Below are positions 32,888-44,004 of a stretch of DNA of 64,000 nucleotides, in pieces. The notes below the pieces were generated by a model, which worked only from the letters and a program-made list of their open reading frames with translations, was not told where the DNA came from and ran no database searches. This DNA comes from Dama dama (Eukaryota; Chordata; Mammalia; Artiodactyla; Cervidae). The translations under genes and the position numbers were made by a program. Position 1 is the stretch's first letter, and every line of letters starts with the position of its first letter. The stretch covers positions 20,924,481 through 20,988,480 of the forward strand of contig NC_083693.1 in the NCBI RefSeq assembly GCF_033118175.1. The letters run 5' to 3'.

Positions 32888-34070
32888 TGCAGAGATCAAA
32901 TTGCCAACACCTGTTGGATCATCAAAAAAGCAAGAGAGTTCCAGAAAAACATCTACTTCTGCTTTATTGACTACTGCAAGGCCTTTGACTCTGTGGATCA
33001 CTAAAAACTGTGGAAAATTCTTAAAAGATGGGACTACCAGACCAGCTGACCTGCCTCTTGAGAAATCTGTATGCAGGTCAAGAAGCAACAGTTAGAACTG
33101 GACATCGATCAACAGACTAGTTCCAAATCAGGAAAGGGGTACATCAAGGCTGTATGTTGTCACCCTGCTTATTTAACTTATATGCAAAATGCATCATGTG
33201 AAATGGTGGGCAGGATGAAGCACAAGCTGGAATCAAGATTGCCGGGAGAAATATCAATAACCTCAGGTATGCAGATGACACCATCCTTATAGAAGAAAGC
33301 AAAGAGGAACTAAAGAGCCTCTTGAGGAAAGTAAAAGAGGAGAGTGAAAAAGTTGACTTAAAACTCAACATTCAGAAAACTAAGATTATGACATCTAGTC
33401 CCATCACTTCATGGCAAATAGATGGGAAAATAATGGAAACAGTGACAGATTTTATTTATTTATTTATTTATTTTTGGCTCCAAAATCACTGCATCTGGTA
33501 ATTGCAGCCATGAAATTAAAAGACACTTACTCCTTGGAAGAAAAGTTATGACCAACCTAGATAGCATATTAAAAAGCAGAGATATTACTTTGCCAACAAA
33601 GGTCCGTCTATTCAAAGCTATGGTTTTTCCAGTAATCATATTTGGATGTGAGAGTTGGACTATAAAGAAAGCTGAGCACCAAAGAATTGGTACTTTTAAA
33701 CTGCAGTGTTGGAGAAGACTCTTGAGACTCCCTTGGACTGCAAGGAAATCCAACCAGTCAATCCTAAAAGAAATCAGTCCTGAATATCCATTGGAAGGAC
33801 TCATGCTGAAGCTAAAACTGCAATACTTTGGCCACCTGATGTGGAGAACTGACTCATTTGAAAAGACCCTGATGCTGGGAAAGATTGAAGGCGGGAGGAG
33901 AAGGGGACAATAGAGGATGAGATGGCTGGATGGCATCACTGACTCGATGGATGGACATGAGTTTGAGTAAACTCTGGGAGTTGGTGATGGACAGGAAGGC
34001 CTGTTGTGCTGCAGTCCATAGGGTTGCAAAGAGTCGGACAGGAATAAGCAACTGAACTGAACTGAACTGT
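32888..34070 (+). mobile_element. BovB LINE, sense, 5'-truncated, in an MLT1-type LTR
   Basis: Begins in the reverse-transcriptase domain ('gcagagatcaaattgccaac') and runs to a (CTGAA)n tail. The YADD box is encoded at 33268-33279 (gatgac at 33274-33279). A copy-specific TTTA expansion lies at 33451-33475. Frame 33548-33913 (121 codons) covers the C-terminal part; the 257-codon minus frame at 33460-34233 is its antisense shadow. Stops and frameshifts rule out function. Confidence 0.92.
33451..33475. repeat. (TTTA)n expansion inside BovB
   Basis: Five or more TTTA units where sister copies have a short, non-repetitive T-rich run (24309-24317, 44407-44415). Confidence 0.85.
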
Positions 34071-34345
34071 ACCAGGAGCTAAGGGCCATCACCAGAAAGA
34101 AGGTCAGTCCTACAGTCTCAAGGAGATGAATTTTTCCAGCAGCAGTGAGGTTGGAAGACTCTCTGAGCACCGGATGAACTGCAGTCCCAGCACCTCCATC
34201 ACAGCTTAATAAGCCCCTGAGCAGAGAACCCATCTGATCACTGCCCGAAAGACCAACCTACATAACTGTGAGGTAATACAGCCATTTCGTTTTAAGCTGC
34301 TCCATCTATGGTAATTCATTACACGGCAAGAGGAAACCAATACAC

Positions 34346-35189
34346 AAGAAGCTCTTCAGTGTCAGGAACTAAGTGTTTCTCACTGTCATACACAATCCCC
34401 AATATTCAGTTCTCCCTGTTTTGTCCACTCTTTAACTCATTAATTTACTCAGTAAGATAGTAAGTTTACTCAGGAAGATAGTATGAATTTATCATTTTTC
34501 AATGCCATTATAAGTAGTCTCATTTTATATTGTTTTTGTAAACTTTACCTCCAGAGACCAAAGGGGAACACATTTTTCCTCCTGTTTCCTCACATCCCAT
34601 TCTCCAAATCTGCCCCTACACACAGGCAAGGTTTCTTTTCCACGTTTTCCCACTATACCTTTCAAGATGAAGCACATTCTCCCTTCTTAGGGGGAAAGGG
34701 AAAAAAAAAAAAAAAAAAAAAACAGATTGTGTTTCCAGAAGCTTGCATCTCAGGAAATTGTTATTCATAAAGTGCTTTGAAATCTTCAGCACAACAGGAT
34801 ACAAAGAGTAAAGTGTCCACTGATGTACACATATTGAAAACACATGGCTATGATATAAACCTAAATATCTCAGACTCACAAATATTGCACAATGCAGCAT
34901 TTAATTTCCTGATGCAAAGGCTTTCCATTATTTTTTTCTTCAAACTCCCAATTCTGTCAAAGAAAGAAAGAAACACAATTTTCTTAGACGTGCAAAAATA
35001 TAGGGCCTGAAACCATTATTCTAGACTATTTTTAATCTCAATGTAGATAAGTGTATAAATTTACAGGACCTTTGGAATAAATAGTTGACTGTGATTAACA
35101 ACTGATGTTTCTGATTGTTGGAAATGTATTTGGTGAAGGACTCAGCTTTTGCAGATTCTCACAGTAAATCTGATCAGAAAACTTTCTTA
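34346..35189. other. single-copy sequence with a 22-base poly-A
   Basis: A pure A run occupies 34701-34722 without a recognisable element before it. The frames at 34483-34770 and 34616-34900 read through that run and are not genes. Confidence 0.35.
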
Positions 35190-36048
35190 AGATTTTTTTT
35201 TTTAATTTTAAAACTAAAATAAAATACATATAGCATAAAATTTTCATTGAAACTATTTTTAAGTGTACAGTTCAATTGTGTTAAGTATGCTCACATTGTT
35301 TCTTGAAATTCTATACCCATTAAATAATAATTTCCCACTCCCTCCCTCTTCTTAGACCCTGATATTCACTGTTCTACTTTCTGTTCCTATGAATTTGACT
35401 ACTATGGATACCTCACGTAAGTAGAATTACACAGTATTTAGTTTTTGTTTCTTTCTTTTTTGTGTGTGTGACCGGCTGATTTCACTTAACAAGATGTCCA
35501 CAGTCTCATCTATGTTATAACATGTGTCACAACTGCCTTTTTTTAAGGCTTAATAATAACACATGTGGGCTTCTCAGGTGGCTCAGCAGTAAAGAATCTC
35601 TCCTCAATACAGGAGCCGCAGGAGATGCAGTTTCCATCCCTGGGTTAGGAAGACCTCCTGGAGGAGGGCATGGCAATCCACTCCAGTATTCTTGCCTGGA
35701 GAATCCCATGGACAGAGGAGCCTGGTGGGCCACAGTCCCTGGGGCTGCAAAGAGTCGGACACGACTGAGGTGACTTAGCACAGTAGAGCACATGCGAACA
35801 TCATACTTTCTTTATCTTTTCATTCATTGATGGACCATTGGTTTGCTTTCATCTCTTCAGTATCATAAATAATGCTGCTATGAACATGGGTATACAAATA
35901 TCCCTTGAGATATCCTGTTCTCAATTAATTTGGATATATACCCAGAAGGTAAATTGCAGAATTATATAAAAATTCTATTTTAAATTTTTGAAAAAGTAAA
36001 AGAACTGCCATAGTGTTTCTCATAGCAGCTATACTATTTTAGATTCCA
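35190..36048 (-). mobile_element. ancient L1 (L1M) 3' region, antisense
   Basis: 'gtgtacagttcaattgtgtt', 'aattctatacccattaaata', 'ggctgatttcacttaacaag', 'ataaataatgctgctatgaa' and 'tggatatatacccagaaggt' follow the antisense L1M order. It is interrupted by the Bov-tA at 35567-35786 and abuts an MLT1-type LTR at 36050. Confidence 0.8.
35567..35786 (+). mobile_element. Bov-tA SINE, sense, inside L1M
   Basis: Starts gggcttctcaggtggctcag and ends cgactgaggtgacttagcac. The 6-base word cacatg flanks it (35560-35565 and 35789-35794), and the host L1M sequence resumes after it. An extra 'aggagccgcaggagatgcag' doubles part of the head. Confidence 0.9.
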
Positions 36049-36049
36049 C

Positions 36050-36440
36050 CTGTATTGGTTTGCTGGAGCTGCCATAATAAATATCATAGATTGAGGGATT
36101 TAAGAGACAGAAATTTATTTTCTCATGTTTTGGGGGGCTAGGAAGACCAAGATCGAGTGCTAGTCCATCCAATTCTGGTGAGGGCTCTCTTTTTGATTTT
36201 CAGACAATTACCTTTTCTCTGTATTCTCACATGGTGACAAGAGACAGAGAAAAAGAGAGACAGAAATTTTTCACATTTTATAAAGCCACCGATTCTATCA
36301 GATTAAGTCCCTACCCTTATGATCTCATTTAATCTAATTAGCTCCTAAAAGCCCTGTCTCCAAATACAGTTATGCTGGAGGTTAGAGCTTCTAGCATATA
36401 AATTTGAAAGAGACATACTTCATTCCACAGCACTTACCAC
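36050..36440 (-). mobile_element. MLT1-type (MaLR) LTR, antisense
   Basis: 'tattggtttgctggagctgc', 'gacagaaatttattttctca', 'gtattctcacatggtgacaa', 'ccctgtctccaaatacagtt' and 'attccacagcac' are the antisense of the LTR type seen at 31226-31885. Confidence 0.65.
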
Positions 36441-36500
36441 TTGCAAATTCTTCTTCTTGTTGACTTGACAAATGTTTTGTAACAATTCCTTGTTATATAG

Positions 36501-37088
36501 AGGGCTCCAAAATCACTGCAGACGGTGACTGCAGCCTTGAAATTAAAAGAAGCTTACTCCTTGGAAGGAAAGTTATGACCAACCTAGACAGCATATTAAA
36601 AAGCAGAGACATTACTTTGCCAACAAAGGTCCGTCTAGTCAAGGCTATGATTTTTCCAGTGGTCATGTATGGATGTGAGAGTTGGACTGTGAAGAAAGCT
36701 GAGCGCCAAATAATTGATGCTTTTGAACTGAGGTGTTGGAGAAAACTCTTGAGAGTCCCTTGGACTGCAAGGAGATCCAACCAATCCATCCTAAAGGAGA
36801 TCAGTCCTGGATGTTCATTGGAAGGACTGATGATGAAGCTGAAACTCCAATACTTTGGCCACCTGATGTGAAGAGTTGACTCATTGGAAAAGACCCTGAT
36901 GCTGGGAGGGGTTGGGGGCAGGAGGAGAAGGGGACGACAGAGGATGAGATGGCTGGATGGCATCACTGACTCAATGGACATGAGTTTGAGTAAACTCCGG
37001 GAGCTGGTGATGGACAGAGAGGCCTGGTGTGCTGCGATTCATGGGGTCACAAAGAGTTGGACACAACTGAGCGACTGAACTGAACTGA
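36501..37088 (+). mobile_element. BovB LINE 3' end, sense
   Basis: Starts at the coding point 'gggctccaaaatcactgcag' and ends gactgaactgaactgaag. The C-terminal BovB region stays open in two frames (36575-36871, 98 codons; 36884-37078, 64 codons), separated by one stop after 'GHLM'. The 162-codon minus frame 36493-36981 is a shadow. No clear duplication. Confidence 0.92.
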
Positions 37089-37434
37089 AGTGTCAGGTGT
37101 ACAACGATGGGGGAAAGTGTTGATAATTAAATGTCCAGGTCATATAATGGCCATTTAGCACTGACAGCAAACTTTAGGCAAATATATTAAACACACATTT
37201 TTGAAAATTATTGAATAAGCACAATAAAATATTTAAAACATTACTGTCATATATAATGAAGAAAGGCAAGGAGAAAGATTTTCTCATAAATTTTGTTTTA
37301 AATTTAAAATTTTTGTTTTAGAAACTATGGCTGGTTCAACTATTTTGTTTGCTTATCATTTTGTTTTTCCTTCCCTTTCTTTTTACTGAATTAGAAAATA
37401 TAATGTCACAAGCATAGATTCTCAGTAACAGCAG
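37089..37434. other. AT-rich single-copy sequence
   Basis: Nothing recognised. Confidence 0.3.
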
Positions 37435-37446
37435 CAAATGTCTGGT

Positions 37447-37651
37447 GAACTGAAGTGATGTGAAGTGATAGTCACTCAGTCGTGGCCGACACTTTGCAAC
37501 CAAGTAGATTATACAGTCCATGGAATTCTCCAGGCCAGAATACTGGAGTGGGTAGCCGTTCCCTTCCACAGGGGATTTTCCCAACCCAGGAATCAAACCC
37601 AGGTCTCCCTCATTGCAGGCAGATTCGTTACCAGCTGAGCCACCAGGGAAA
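37447..37651 (-). mobile_element. Bov-tA SINE, antisense, with perfect duplications
   Basis: Starts gaactgaagtgatgtgaag and ends gctgagccaccagggaaa. Perfect 12-base duplications caaatgtctggt at 37435-37446 and 37652-37663 define it exactly. The mid-body 'gattatacagtccatggaat' is the short subfamily variant also seen at 42280. Confidence 0.95.
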
Positions 37652-37663
37652 CAAATGTCTGGT

Positions 37664-37907
37664 AGCACCTGTCAAATATTTCTAGATATTTATATTTATA
37701 TTTAAAACATCTCCTGACTTATGAAGATATTTCTCACTGAAGGTTTATATAAGCATATCATCAGATGCCATGTCCAAAATCACCTGACATTCAAAAGAGA
37801 AATAAGTGATGGCTACATTAAATTCTTACACATCTCTTGGTTGTACTCACCTCTGGAAATATTTCTTCACATGTGATTAAAAATTTGAAAATAATTTCTT
37901 TAAATGT
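37664..37907. other. single-copy spacer
   Basis: No recognised element between the SINE and the next composite insertion. Confidence 0.3.
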
Positions 37908-37921
37908 CAACAATAAAGGAG

Positions 37922-38132
37922 GGGCTTCCCAGGTGGCTCAGCAGTAAAGATTCTGCCTGCAAATGCAGGAGACACAGAAGACTGGGTTTTGATCCCCAGG
38001 TGGGGAAGATCCCCTGGAGAAGGAAATGACAACCCACTCCACTACTTTTACCTGGGAAATCCCATGGAGAGAGGAGCCTGGCAGGCTACAGTCCACAGGG
38101 TCAAAGAGTCAGACATGACTTAGCAGCTGAGC
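37922..38132 (+). mobile_element. Bov-tA SINE, sense, fused to BovB
   Basis: Full Bov-tA from gggcttcccaggtggctc to 'gacatgacttagcagctgag', with a small insertion in the head (cacagaagactggg). It joins the following BovB with no spacer. The word caacaataa lies before the SINE (37908-37916) and after the BovB (38520-38528), so both may have arrived together. Confidence 0.88.
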
Positions 38133-38519
38133 CATAAAAAGGGCTGAGGATTGAAGAATTGATGCTTTCAAACTGTGGTGCAGGAGAAGACTGTTTAGAG
38201 TCCCTTGGGCTACAAGATTAAACCAGTCAATCCTAAAGGAAATCAACCCTGAATATTCATTGAAAGGATTGACGCTAAAGCTGAGCTTAAATACTTTGGC
38301 TACCTGATGTGAAGAGATGATTCACTGGAAAAGAACCTGATGGTGGGAAAGACTGGAAGGCAAGAGAAGGAGCTGGCAGAGAGTGAGAGAGCATCTCCGA
38401 GTCAACGGACATGAATTTGAGTAAACTCCAGGAGATAGTGAAGGACAGGGGAGCCTGGCGTCCTGCATTCCATGGGGTTGCAAAGAGTCAGACACAACTT
38501 GACAACTGAACAATAGCAA
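38133..38519 (+). mobile_element. BovB LINE 3' end, sense, fused to the SINE
   Basis: Starts in the C-terminal coding region ('cataaaaagggctgaggatt') and ends in a CAA-type tail (gaacaatagcaac). More diverged than the 36501 and 38676 copies, with small deletions, so older. The 67-codon minus frame 38322-38525 is a shadow. Confidence 0.87.
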
Positions 38520-38531
38520 CAACAATAATAC

Positions 38532-38665
38532 ATTTTTAGCTTATTTTTCTCAAAGATGAAAAATATGAATTTCCTTTAAGAAATTCTATTTTATTTTTAA
38601 ATCTAATAATTGTAATATTAATACTCTATAATTAGATTCAGGGTATTCAACATTAATGAATAGCT
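38532..38665. other. AT-rich spacer
   Basis: Nothing recognised. Confidence 0.3.
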
Positions 38666-38675
38666 AAGGTTTGTC

Positions 38676-39245
38676 AAATGGTGATTGCAGCCATGAAATT
38701 AAAAGACGATTACTCCTTGGAAGGAAAGTTATGACCAACCTGGATAGCATATTAAAAAGCAGAGACATTACTTTGCCAACAAAGGTCAATCTGGTCAAGG
38801 CTATGGTTTTTCCAGTGGTCATGTATGGATGTGAGAGTTGGACTGTGAGGAAAGCTGAGTGCCGAAAAATTGATGCTTTTGAACTGTGGTGTTGGAGAAG
38901 ACTCTTGAGAGTCCCTTGGACTGCAAGGAGATCCACCCAGTCCATCCTAAAGATCAGTCCTGGATGTTCATTGGAAGGACTGATGCTGACGCTGAAACTC
39001 CAGTACTTTGGCCACCTGATGTGAAGAGTTGACTCATTGGAAAAGACCCTGATGCTGGGAGGGATTGGGGGCAGGAGGAGAAGGGGACGACAGAGGATGA
39101 GATGGCTGGATAGCATCACCAACTCGATGGACATGAGTTTGAGTAAACTCTGAGAGTTGGTGATGGGCAGGGAGGCCTGGCGTGCTGCAGTTCTTGTGGT
39201 CGTAAAGAGTCAGACACGACTGAGCAACTGAACTGAACTGAACTG
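38676..39245 (+). mobile_element. BovB LINE 3' end, sense, with perfect duplications
   Basis: From 'aaatggtgattgcagccatg' to a run of four CTGAA-type units. Perfect 10-base duplications aaggtttgtc lie at 38666-38675 and 39246-39255. A 117-codon frame (38671-39024) covers the C-terminal region. The 156-codon minus frame 38664-39134 is a shadow. Confidence 0.95.
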
Positions 39246-39255
39246 AAGGTTTGTC

Positions 39256-41594
39256 GTTTCATCGGTTTTCTGGTTCTATAAGTTTCATGTATATAAGTTT
39301 CATGTTTTACATAATTTCTCAATAAATCAAGTAAGTTATCATTTACACAGATAGAATATTTTTTCTTTGAAAAATCACCTCACTAAAAAGTCATTCATTC
39401 ATGACATTGAAGAAGCCTTTCAGTAACTTCAGTATTAACATAGTAATAGTTCTCTATAGCATCTTTAATGCTGAATTGAGATAAAATTGTAGCTAACCAA
39501 CAGTTCTCTGTTGTTCCCATGCAATTTACTTCATTCTCATAGAAAAGAGCTTGACCAATGCATACTTAGTGGGTGATCATTGTTCTGGTTCCAAGGTGGT
39601 TTTTCTAATGTTGCTTCACTTACTGCAAAATGATCAATGATTAATTAAATGTTCATGTCTTCTGAAGTACATGTTTTCAATGATAAACACAATTGTATTA
39701 AAAATTCATGTATTGTAGGCTATTAAAATGGGATTCCTTTTGTCTCCATTTTTGGTGGATCTCTCTTCAAGACCACCACAATAACATCCACCAAACTTCC
39801 ATTCAAAAAAGAAAAAAGATACCAACTCTTTCCAGGGTTTGCAACAGATAGGTATAAAGATAGTTTTGCAACCATCACTCACCTCCAGACTATAAAACCC
39901 TTGGCTAGGAAATCAACTAAAGGTACTGAAAACTGAAAATAAAATTGAAGGAATTCTTAAAATTTTATAGTGTTTTTTGGTTTTTTTTGTCTTTCTTTCT
40001 CACCGCTCTTCCTAAAAGACAGGAAATTCTCAAGCCTGGTGAGATAATCCTCAAAGTGATCACTTGGAAGTTTTAAGATATGATTCTCAGAGTTTAGAAG
40101 AGTTAGGGCACAGTGAATGGATCACAAATATGAGACTGTGTAGAATATTAGTAACATAGAAAACCTAAGGAGGAAAGTCTGTGGTCATCGGGCAAAGGAG
40201 AAAGGATAGAGAATGACCCGTGTTAGGAGCTGCACTTACTCTCATGAGGAGGTCAGGATGAATGAGCCTGTCTCATGAACATGAGAGGCCAGGTGAGGAG
40301 AAGAGCCAGCCTGGGGACATTTTAATTCTTCCCAGAAAAACTTCTGGGAGGAAGTACTAAACCAACATAGGATGAAACTCAGAGCAGCAACAGTCACCTG
40401 CATGACTATTTGAGGGAAAATACATCGTGCCCATCAGGAGAAGTAGTGTGTCTGGTAGTAGCGGTGGGGGAGGGAGCTAACAGTAGGATCTATATTCACC
40501 TCCATAACAGGGAGCAGCTTTGTCTGTCATCAAAGACCAGAGGGTGTTAACTCAAAATGTTTCCACACTATTAAGAGAAAACTGAAGCCAAAGTATGCAG
40601 GCTTCTGTCTCAAGAAAAACACAACTTGCAACTGCAGTTGTGGAGGGGTAGAGGAAAAATTCAAGGCAGGAAATCAAAGAAGAAATCTAGTACCAGACCT
40701 GCCTCACACCGAGGGAGATAAGAAGGTGACGTTTGAGAGGTGTTTTTGCTCATTGCCTAGACTAGGTACATGAACTCCTGAACAAAGATTATTTGAATAT
40801 TAAACAGAGGATATTTTACCATTGAGCCGCCAGGGAAGCCAGAGCATTAGAGGATTTTATTTCATGTCTAAAAAGCAAAGGATCCCAAATGTCTTTCAAT
40901 ATAGGGAGTATGAAGTAGCAAGCCCCACTGAGTGTGCTTCAAGGGTGATGAGAGATTGTGGGAGGGTGTGAGAGGATAAAGTTATTTTCTTATTGACCCC
41001 TGTAAGTCATATGCTCATGCAAGAGCCACAAATGCACTCTTGGAACAGAACTGCAGCTTCCATATGAAATCAGTGTTACCTAACACACAGCCATAATATC
41101 ACTTGATGAAAGAATTCAACCAATTATTAGTGTTATATTTTTTCTCTAAGAATGGTTTTTGACTTATGATTAGCTTCACAAATCTCTTGTATGACCAGCT
41201 TATAGTAAAAGTTGCACAACCCAGTCTTTCATTCTGTTCTCCCGTTCTACTAGAGAAGCAGAAATCATAATTTTGTGCTTGATTGGAGAATAACAGAAAA
41301 CAAACACACATCTAAATGGGGATATCAGAAAGGTGACTAGGTTGTTTTTACGAGAACACAAAAGCTTCAATATTTCCTATTATTCTTTGACTAACTGTCA
41401 TACTACTCAACACACTAAGGACTAATGATGGTTAATTTGGGCAGTCAAATCCAGTTTTCAGTTATTTGTTGTCGCGCTTCTAATTACATGTTCCCTTTTG
41501 GTTACCAGGCCAACTTCATTTGCTTCATCCTTTAAAGATTCACGATTTGTATTTACACTGGATACCTGAGCACTCTTTCCACTTACTGTTCTTG
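39256..41594. other. single-copy sequence, no gene found
   Basis: About 2.3 kb. Only a roughly 28-base relic of an antisense Bov-tA head (40815-40842) was recognised. 41330-41520 is repeat-free and moderately complex, and might be conserved. No coding signal. Confidence 0.35.
40815..40842 (-). mobile_element. tiny Bov-tA head relic, antisense
   Basis: 'taccattgagccgccaggga' plus agcc equals the first bases of the tRNA-derived head read antisense. No Bov-A body follows on the left, so it is a deletion remnant or a chance match. Confidence 0.45.
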
Positions 41595-41715
41595 CTGTCC
41601 AGTCACTTAGTCATGTCCGACTCTTGCAACCCCATGGACTGTAGGCCACCAGGCTCCTCTGTCCATGGAATCTTCCAAGCAAAATTATTGGAGCTGGTTG
41701 CCATTCCCTTCTCTG
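41595..41715 (-). mobile_element. Bov-A monomer SINE, antisense
   Basis: 'ctgtccagtcacttagtcat' to 'ttgccattcccttctctg'. Bov-A body only, no tRNA head. Confidence 0.85.
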
Positions 41716-42229
41716 TTTCCATTTATAGTGCTATTCTAAGTTGTAGTCCCTCACTACAGGTACACCTCAGTGTACTAGCCATGTATCTACTTTGGTAATT
41801 TGAAGACAGAAGCAAACATAGCAGTGACGACAAAAATGAAAATCTACCAAAAAAAAAAAAATGAGCTTGAAAATGTGAGCAGAGGTGGCCTGTATCATGT
41901 GAAGTTACTATCAGTAAACACCATTGGATCAGTTCAATCTTTGCATGAAATAGGCCATCTTTAAGAAACTGATCATTATTAATAAAGCAACACATTTCTA
42001 TAAAAATCATGAAAAAGGATGCATTTCAAATATATAATATATGTGACTAAGTATTTCATTGCATTTCCTTTTGAAAACTTCATCTGCCTATAGATCCCTT
42101 CTCCACCCCTGGCATCATTCTAACCGAGGGTCCTTATTACTTGCTGCATAGAGTGATAGATCACAGGATGCTTTCTTATATGGTTGCCTTTTAGGTGACA
42201 GGTGTTGATAGAGGCACTTGAATACGGCC
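41716..42229. other. single-copy sequence
   Basis: No repeat recognised except a short A run at 41850-41861. No gene. Confidence 0.3.
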
Positions 42230-42490
42230 GTGAAAGTGAAAGTCACTCAGTCATGCCCAACTCATTGCGACCCCATGGACCATGCAGTCCATGGAATTCT
42301 CCAGGCCAAAATACCAGAAGCAGTAGCCTTTCCCTTCTCCAAGGGATCTTCCCAACCCACGGATCAAACCCAGGTCTCCCACATTGCAGGCAGATTCTTT
42401 ACCAACTGAGCCACAAGGGAAGCCCAAGAATACTGGAGTGGGTAGCCTATCCCTTCTCCAGAAGATCTTCCTGACCCAGAAATCAAAGCG

Positions 42491-42492
<2 letters not shown>
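42230..42492 (-). mobile_element. composite Bov-tA SINE, antisense, ending in a GT microsatellite
   Basis: A full antisense Bov-tA (to gagccacaagggaagccc) is followed by a second, partial unit. The join ggaagcccaagaata (42418-42432) is the complement of that at 8560-8574. The partial unit stops inside its tRNA part, where a (GT)n run takes over. Confidence 0.9.

Positions 42493-42538
<46 letters not shown>
42493..42538. repeat. (GT)23 microsatellite
   Basis: 46 uninterrupted bases of GT directly after 'atcaaagcgag' of the SINE. A perfect tract of this length is likely to vary between individuals. Confidence 0.95.
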
Positions 42539-42540
<2 letters not shown>

Positions 42541-42842
42541 TATTCTATGTTTATTTTTTCTTTTGCTAATCAAATTTAATAGTCATCAGAGGATTTTTTT
42601 TTTTTTTTTGCTAAGTACATTATGGATTTCTACATAGATGATTAGGACATCTTCAAACATAGACAACAATAATTTTCCTTTTCAATTGCTTTGCTTTTAA
42701 CATCCCTTTCCTGCCTTAGAGAACTGGCTAGAACTTCCAGCACTATGTTGTATAAGTATGACGAGAGTGGACATGTTTGCCTTATTTCTGCTCTTAGGGA
42801 GAAAACATCTGATTTTATATTGCAGACTATAATGTTAGTTGT

Positions 42843-43055
42843 GGGCTTCCCAGGTGGCTCAGTGGTAAAGAATCCACCTACTAACGCAGGAGCCATAGGA
42901 AATGCGGGTTCAACCACTGGGCCAAGAAGATTGCCTGGAGGAAGAATGGCAACCCAGTCCAGTATTCTTGCCTGGAGAATCCCATGGACAGAGGAGCCTG
43001 GCAAGTTACAGTCCATGGGGTCGCAGAGTAGGAAACGAATGAGCACACACATAAA
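42843..43055 (+). mobile_element. Bov-tA SINE, sense, inside L1
   Basis: Starts gggcttcccaggtggctcag and ends 'aacgaatgagcacacaca'. Flanks gttagttgt (42834-42842) and gttagctgt (43056-43064) differ at one base, and the L1 reads on across them. Confidence 0.92.
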
Positions 43056-44004
43056 GTTAGCTGTAGATTTTTTGTAGGTTATTTTTATCAAGTGAGAGAA
43101 AGAATTTCATCTCTATTCCTATTTTCCTGGAATGTTTAAAAATTATAAGTGAGTGCTGAATTTTGTCAAATGCCTTTTTCTGCATCAGTTGATATGATCA
43201 TGTAATTTTTTTATTCTTCAGAATGTTAATAGGGTGGATTGCATTGACTGAGAGTAGAATATTGAATCACTCTGCATCCCTGGATCACTTAGTCATGATG
43301 GAATAATTCTTTATGTATTGTAGAATTCTATTTATTACTATCTTAACAAATTTCCATTTTTTGTCTATATCCATGAATAACATTTGTCTATAATTTTTCT
43401 TTTCTTTCTTTCTTTTTTATACTTTCTTTTTCCAGTTCTGGTATCAGAGTAACAGTGACTTCTTAAAGCCATTTGGGATTATGTTCTGTCATATTCTATT
43501 TTTGGAAGATATGGTATAGAATTGACATTATCTTTTAAAATATTTGGTGGCATTTTCCAGTGAAAGCAAACATATCTAGGTATTTCATTTGGGGAGAGTT
43601 CACTAATCATGAATTTAAGCTATTCAAATTATCTATTATATACTTAGTGAGTTGTGAAAATTTGTGCCTTGGGGGGAATTGGTCCATTTCATCTAACTTG
43701 TCAAAGTTATGTATGTAAAATTCTTCACAATATTCTCTTTTCTTTCTTTGAATCTGTAGCATCTGTAGTGATACCTCCTCCTTCATTCCTAATAGGAGTA
43801 GCTCATAATATTCTCTCTTATCATTGTCAGTCATCCTAGAGGCTTTTCAATTTTATTGACTATTTTAAAGAACCTCCTCTTTGTTTCACTGATTTTTCTG
43901 TTTTCAAATTCAATGATATCTGCTTTTCTTTTTTTTTTTGATCTAATGCTGTAATGAAACTTTAATACTCTATACGACTTTTCCTCTTTTCTAATGTATG
44001 CTTG

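Larger units (their letters stand above)
32770..34345 (+). mobile_element. MLT1-type (MaLR) LTR, sense, split by BovB
   Basis: A left piece (about 32770-32885, 'ggttatcactcctgtgatta') and a right piece (34071-34345) surround a BovB. The right piece shows 'atctgatcactgcccgaaag', 'cataactgtgaggtaataca', 'ttttaagctgctccatctat' and 'aggaaaccaatacac', the end of an old MaLR LTR. The middle of the LTR appears lost. Confidence 0.6.

Noticed and set aside
33460..34233. 257-codon minus-strand open frame
   Set aside because: It is the antisense of a sense-oriented BovB. The same antisense peptide pattern recurs at 36493-36981, 38664-39134 and 44328-44972, as expected of a shadow.
37922..39255. CRISPR-like or satellite array from the regular SINE/BovB spacing
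   Set aside because: The units differ in length and family and are ordinary dispersed retroelements.
42493..42569. valine/cysteine repeat peptide frame
   Set aside because: It is only the translation of the GT microsatellite.
43607..43834. 75-codon acidic/coiled-coil-like minus frame
   Set aside because: This is the sense direction of the L1 ORF2 fragment; short and broken, not an independent gene.
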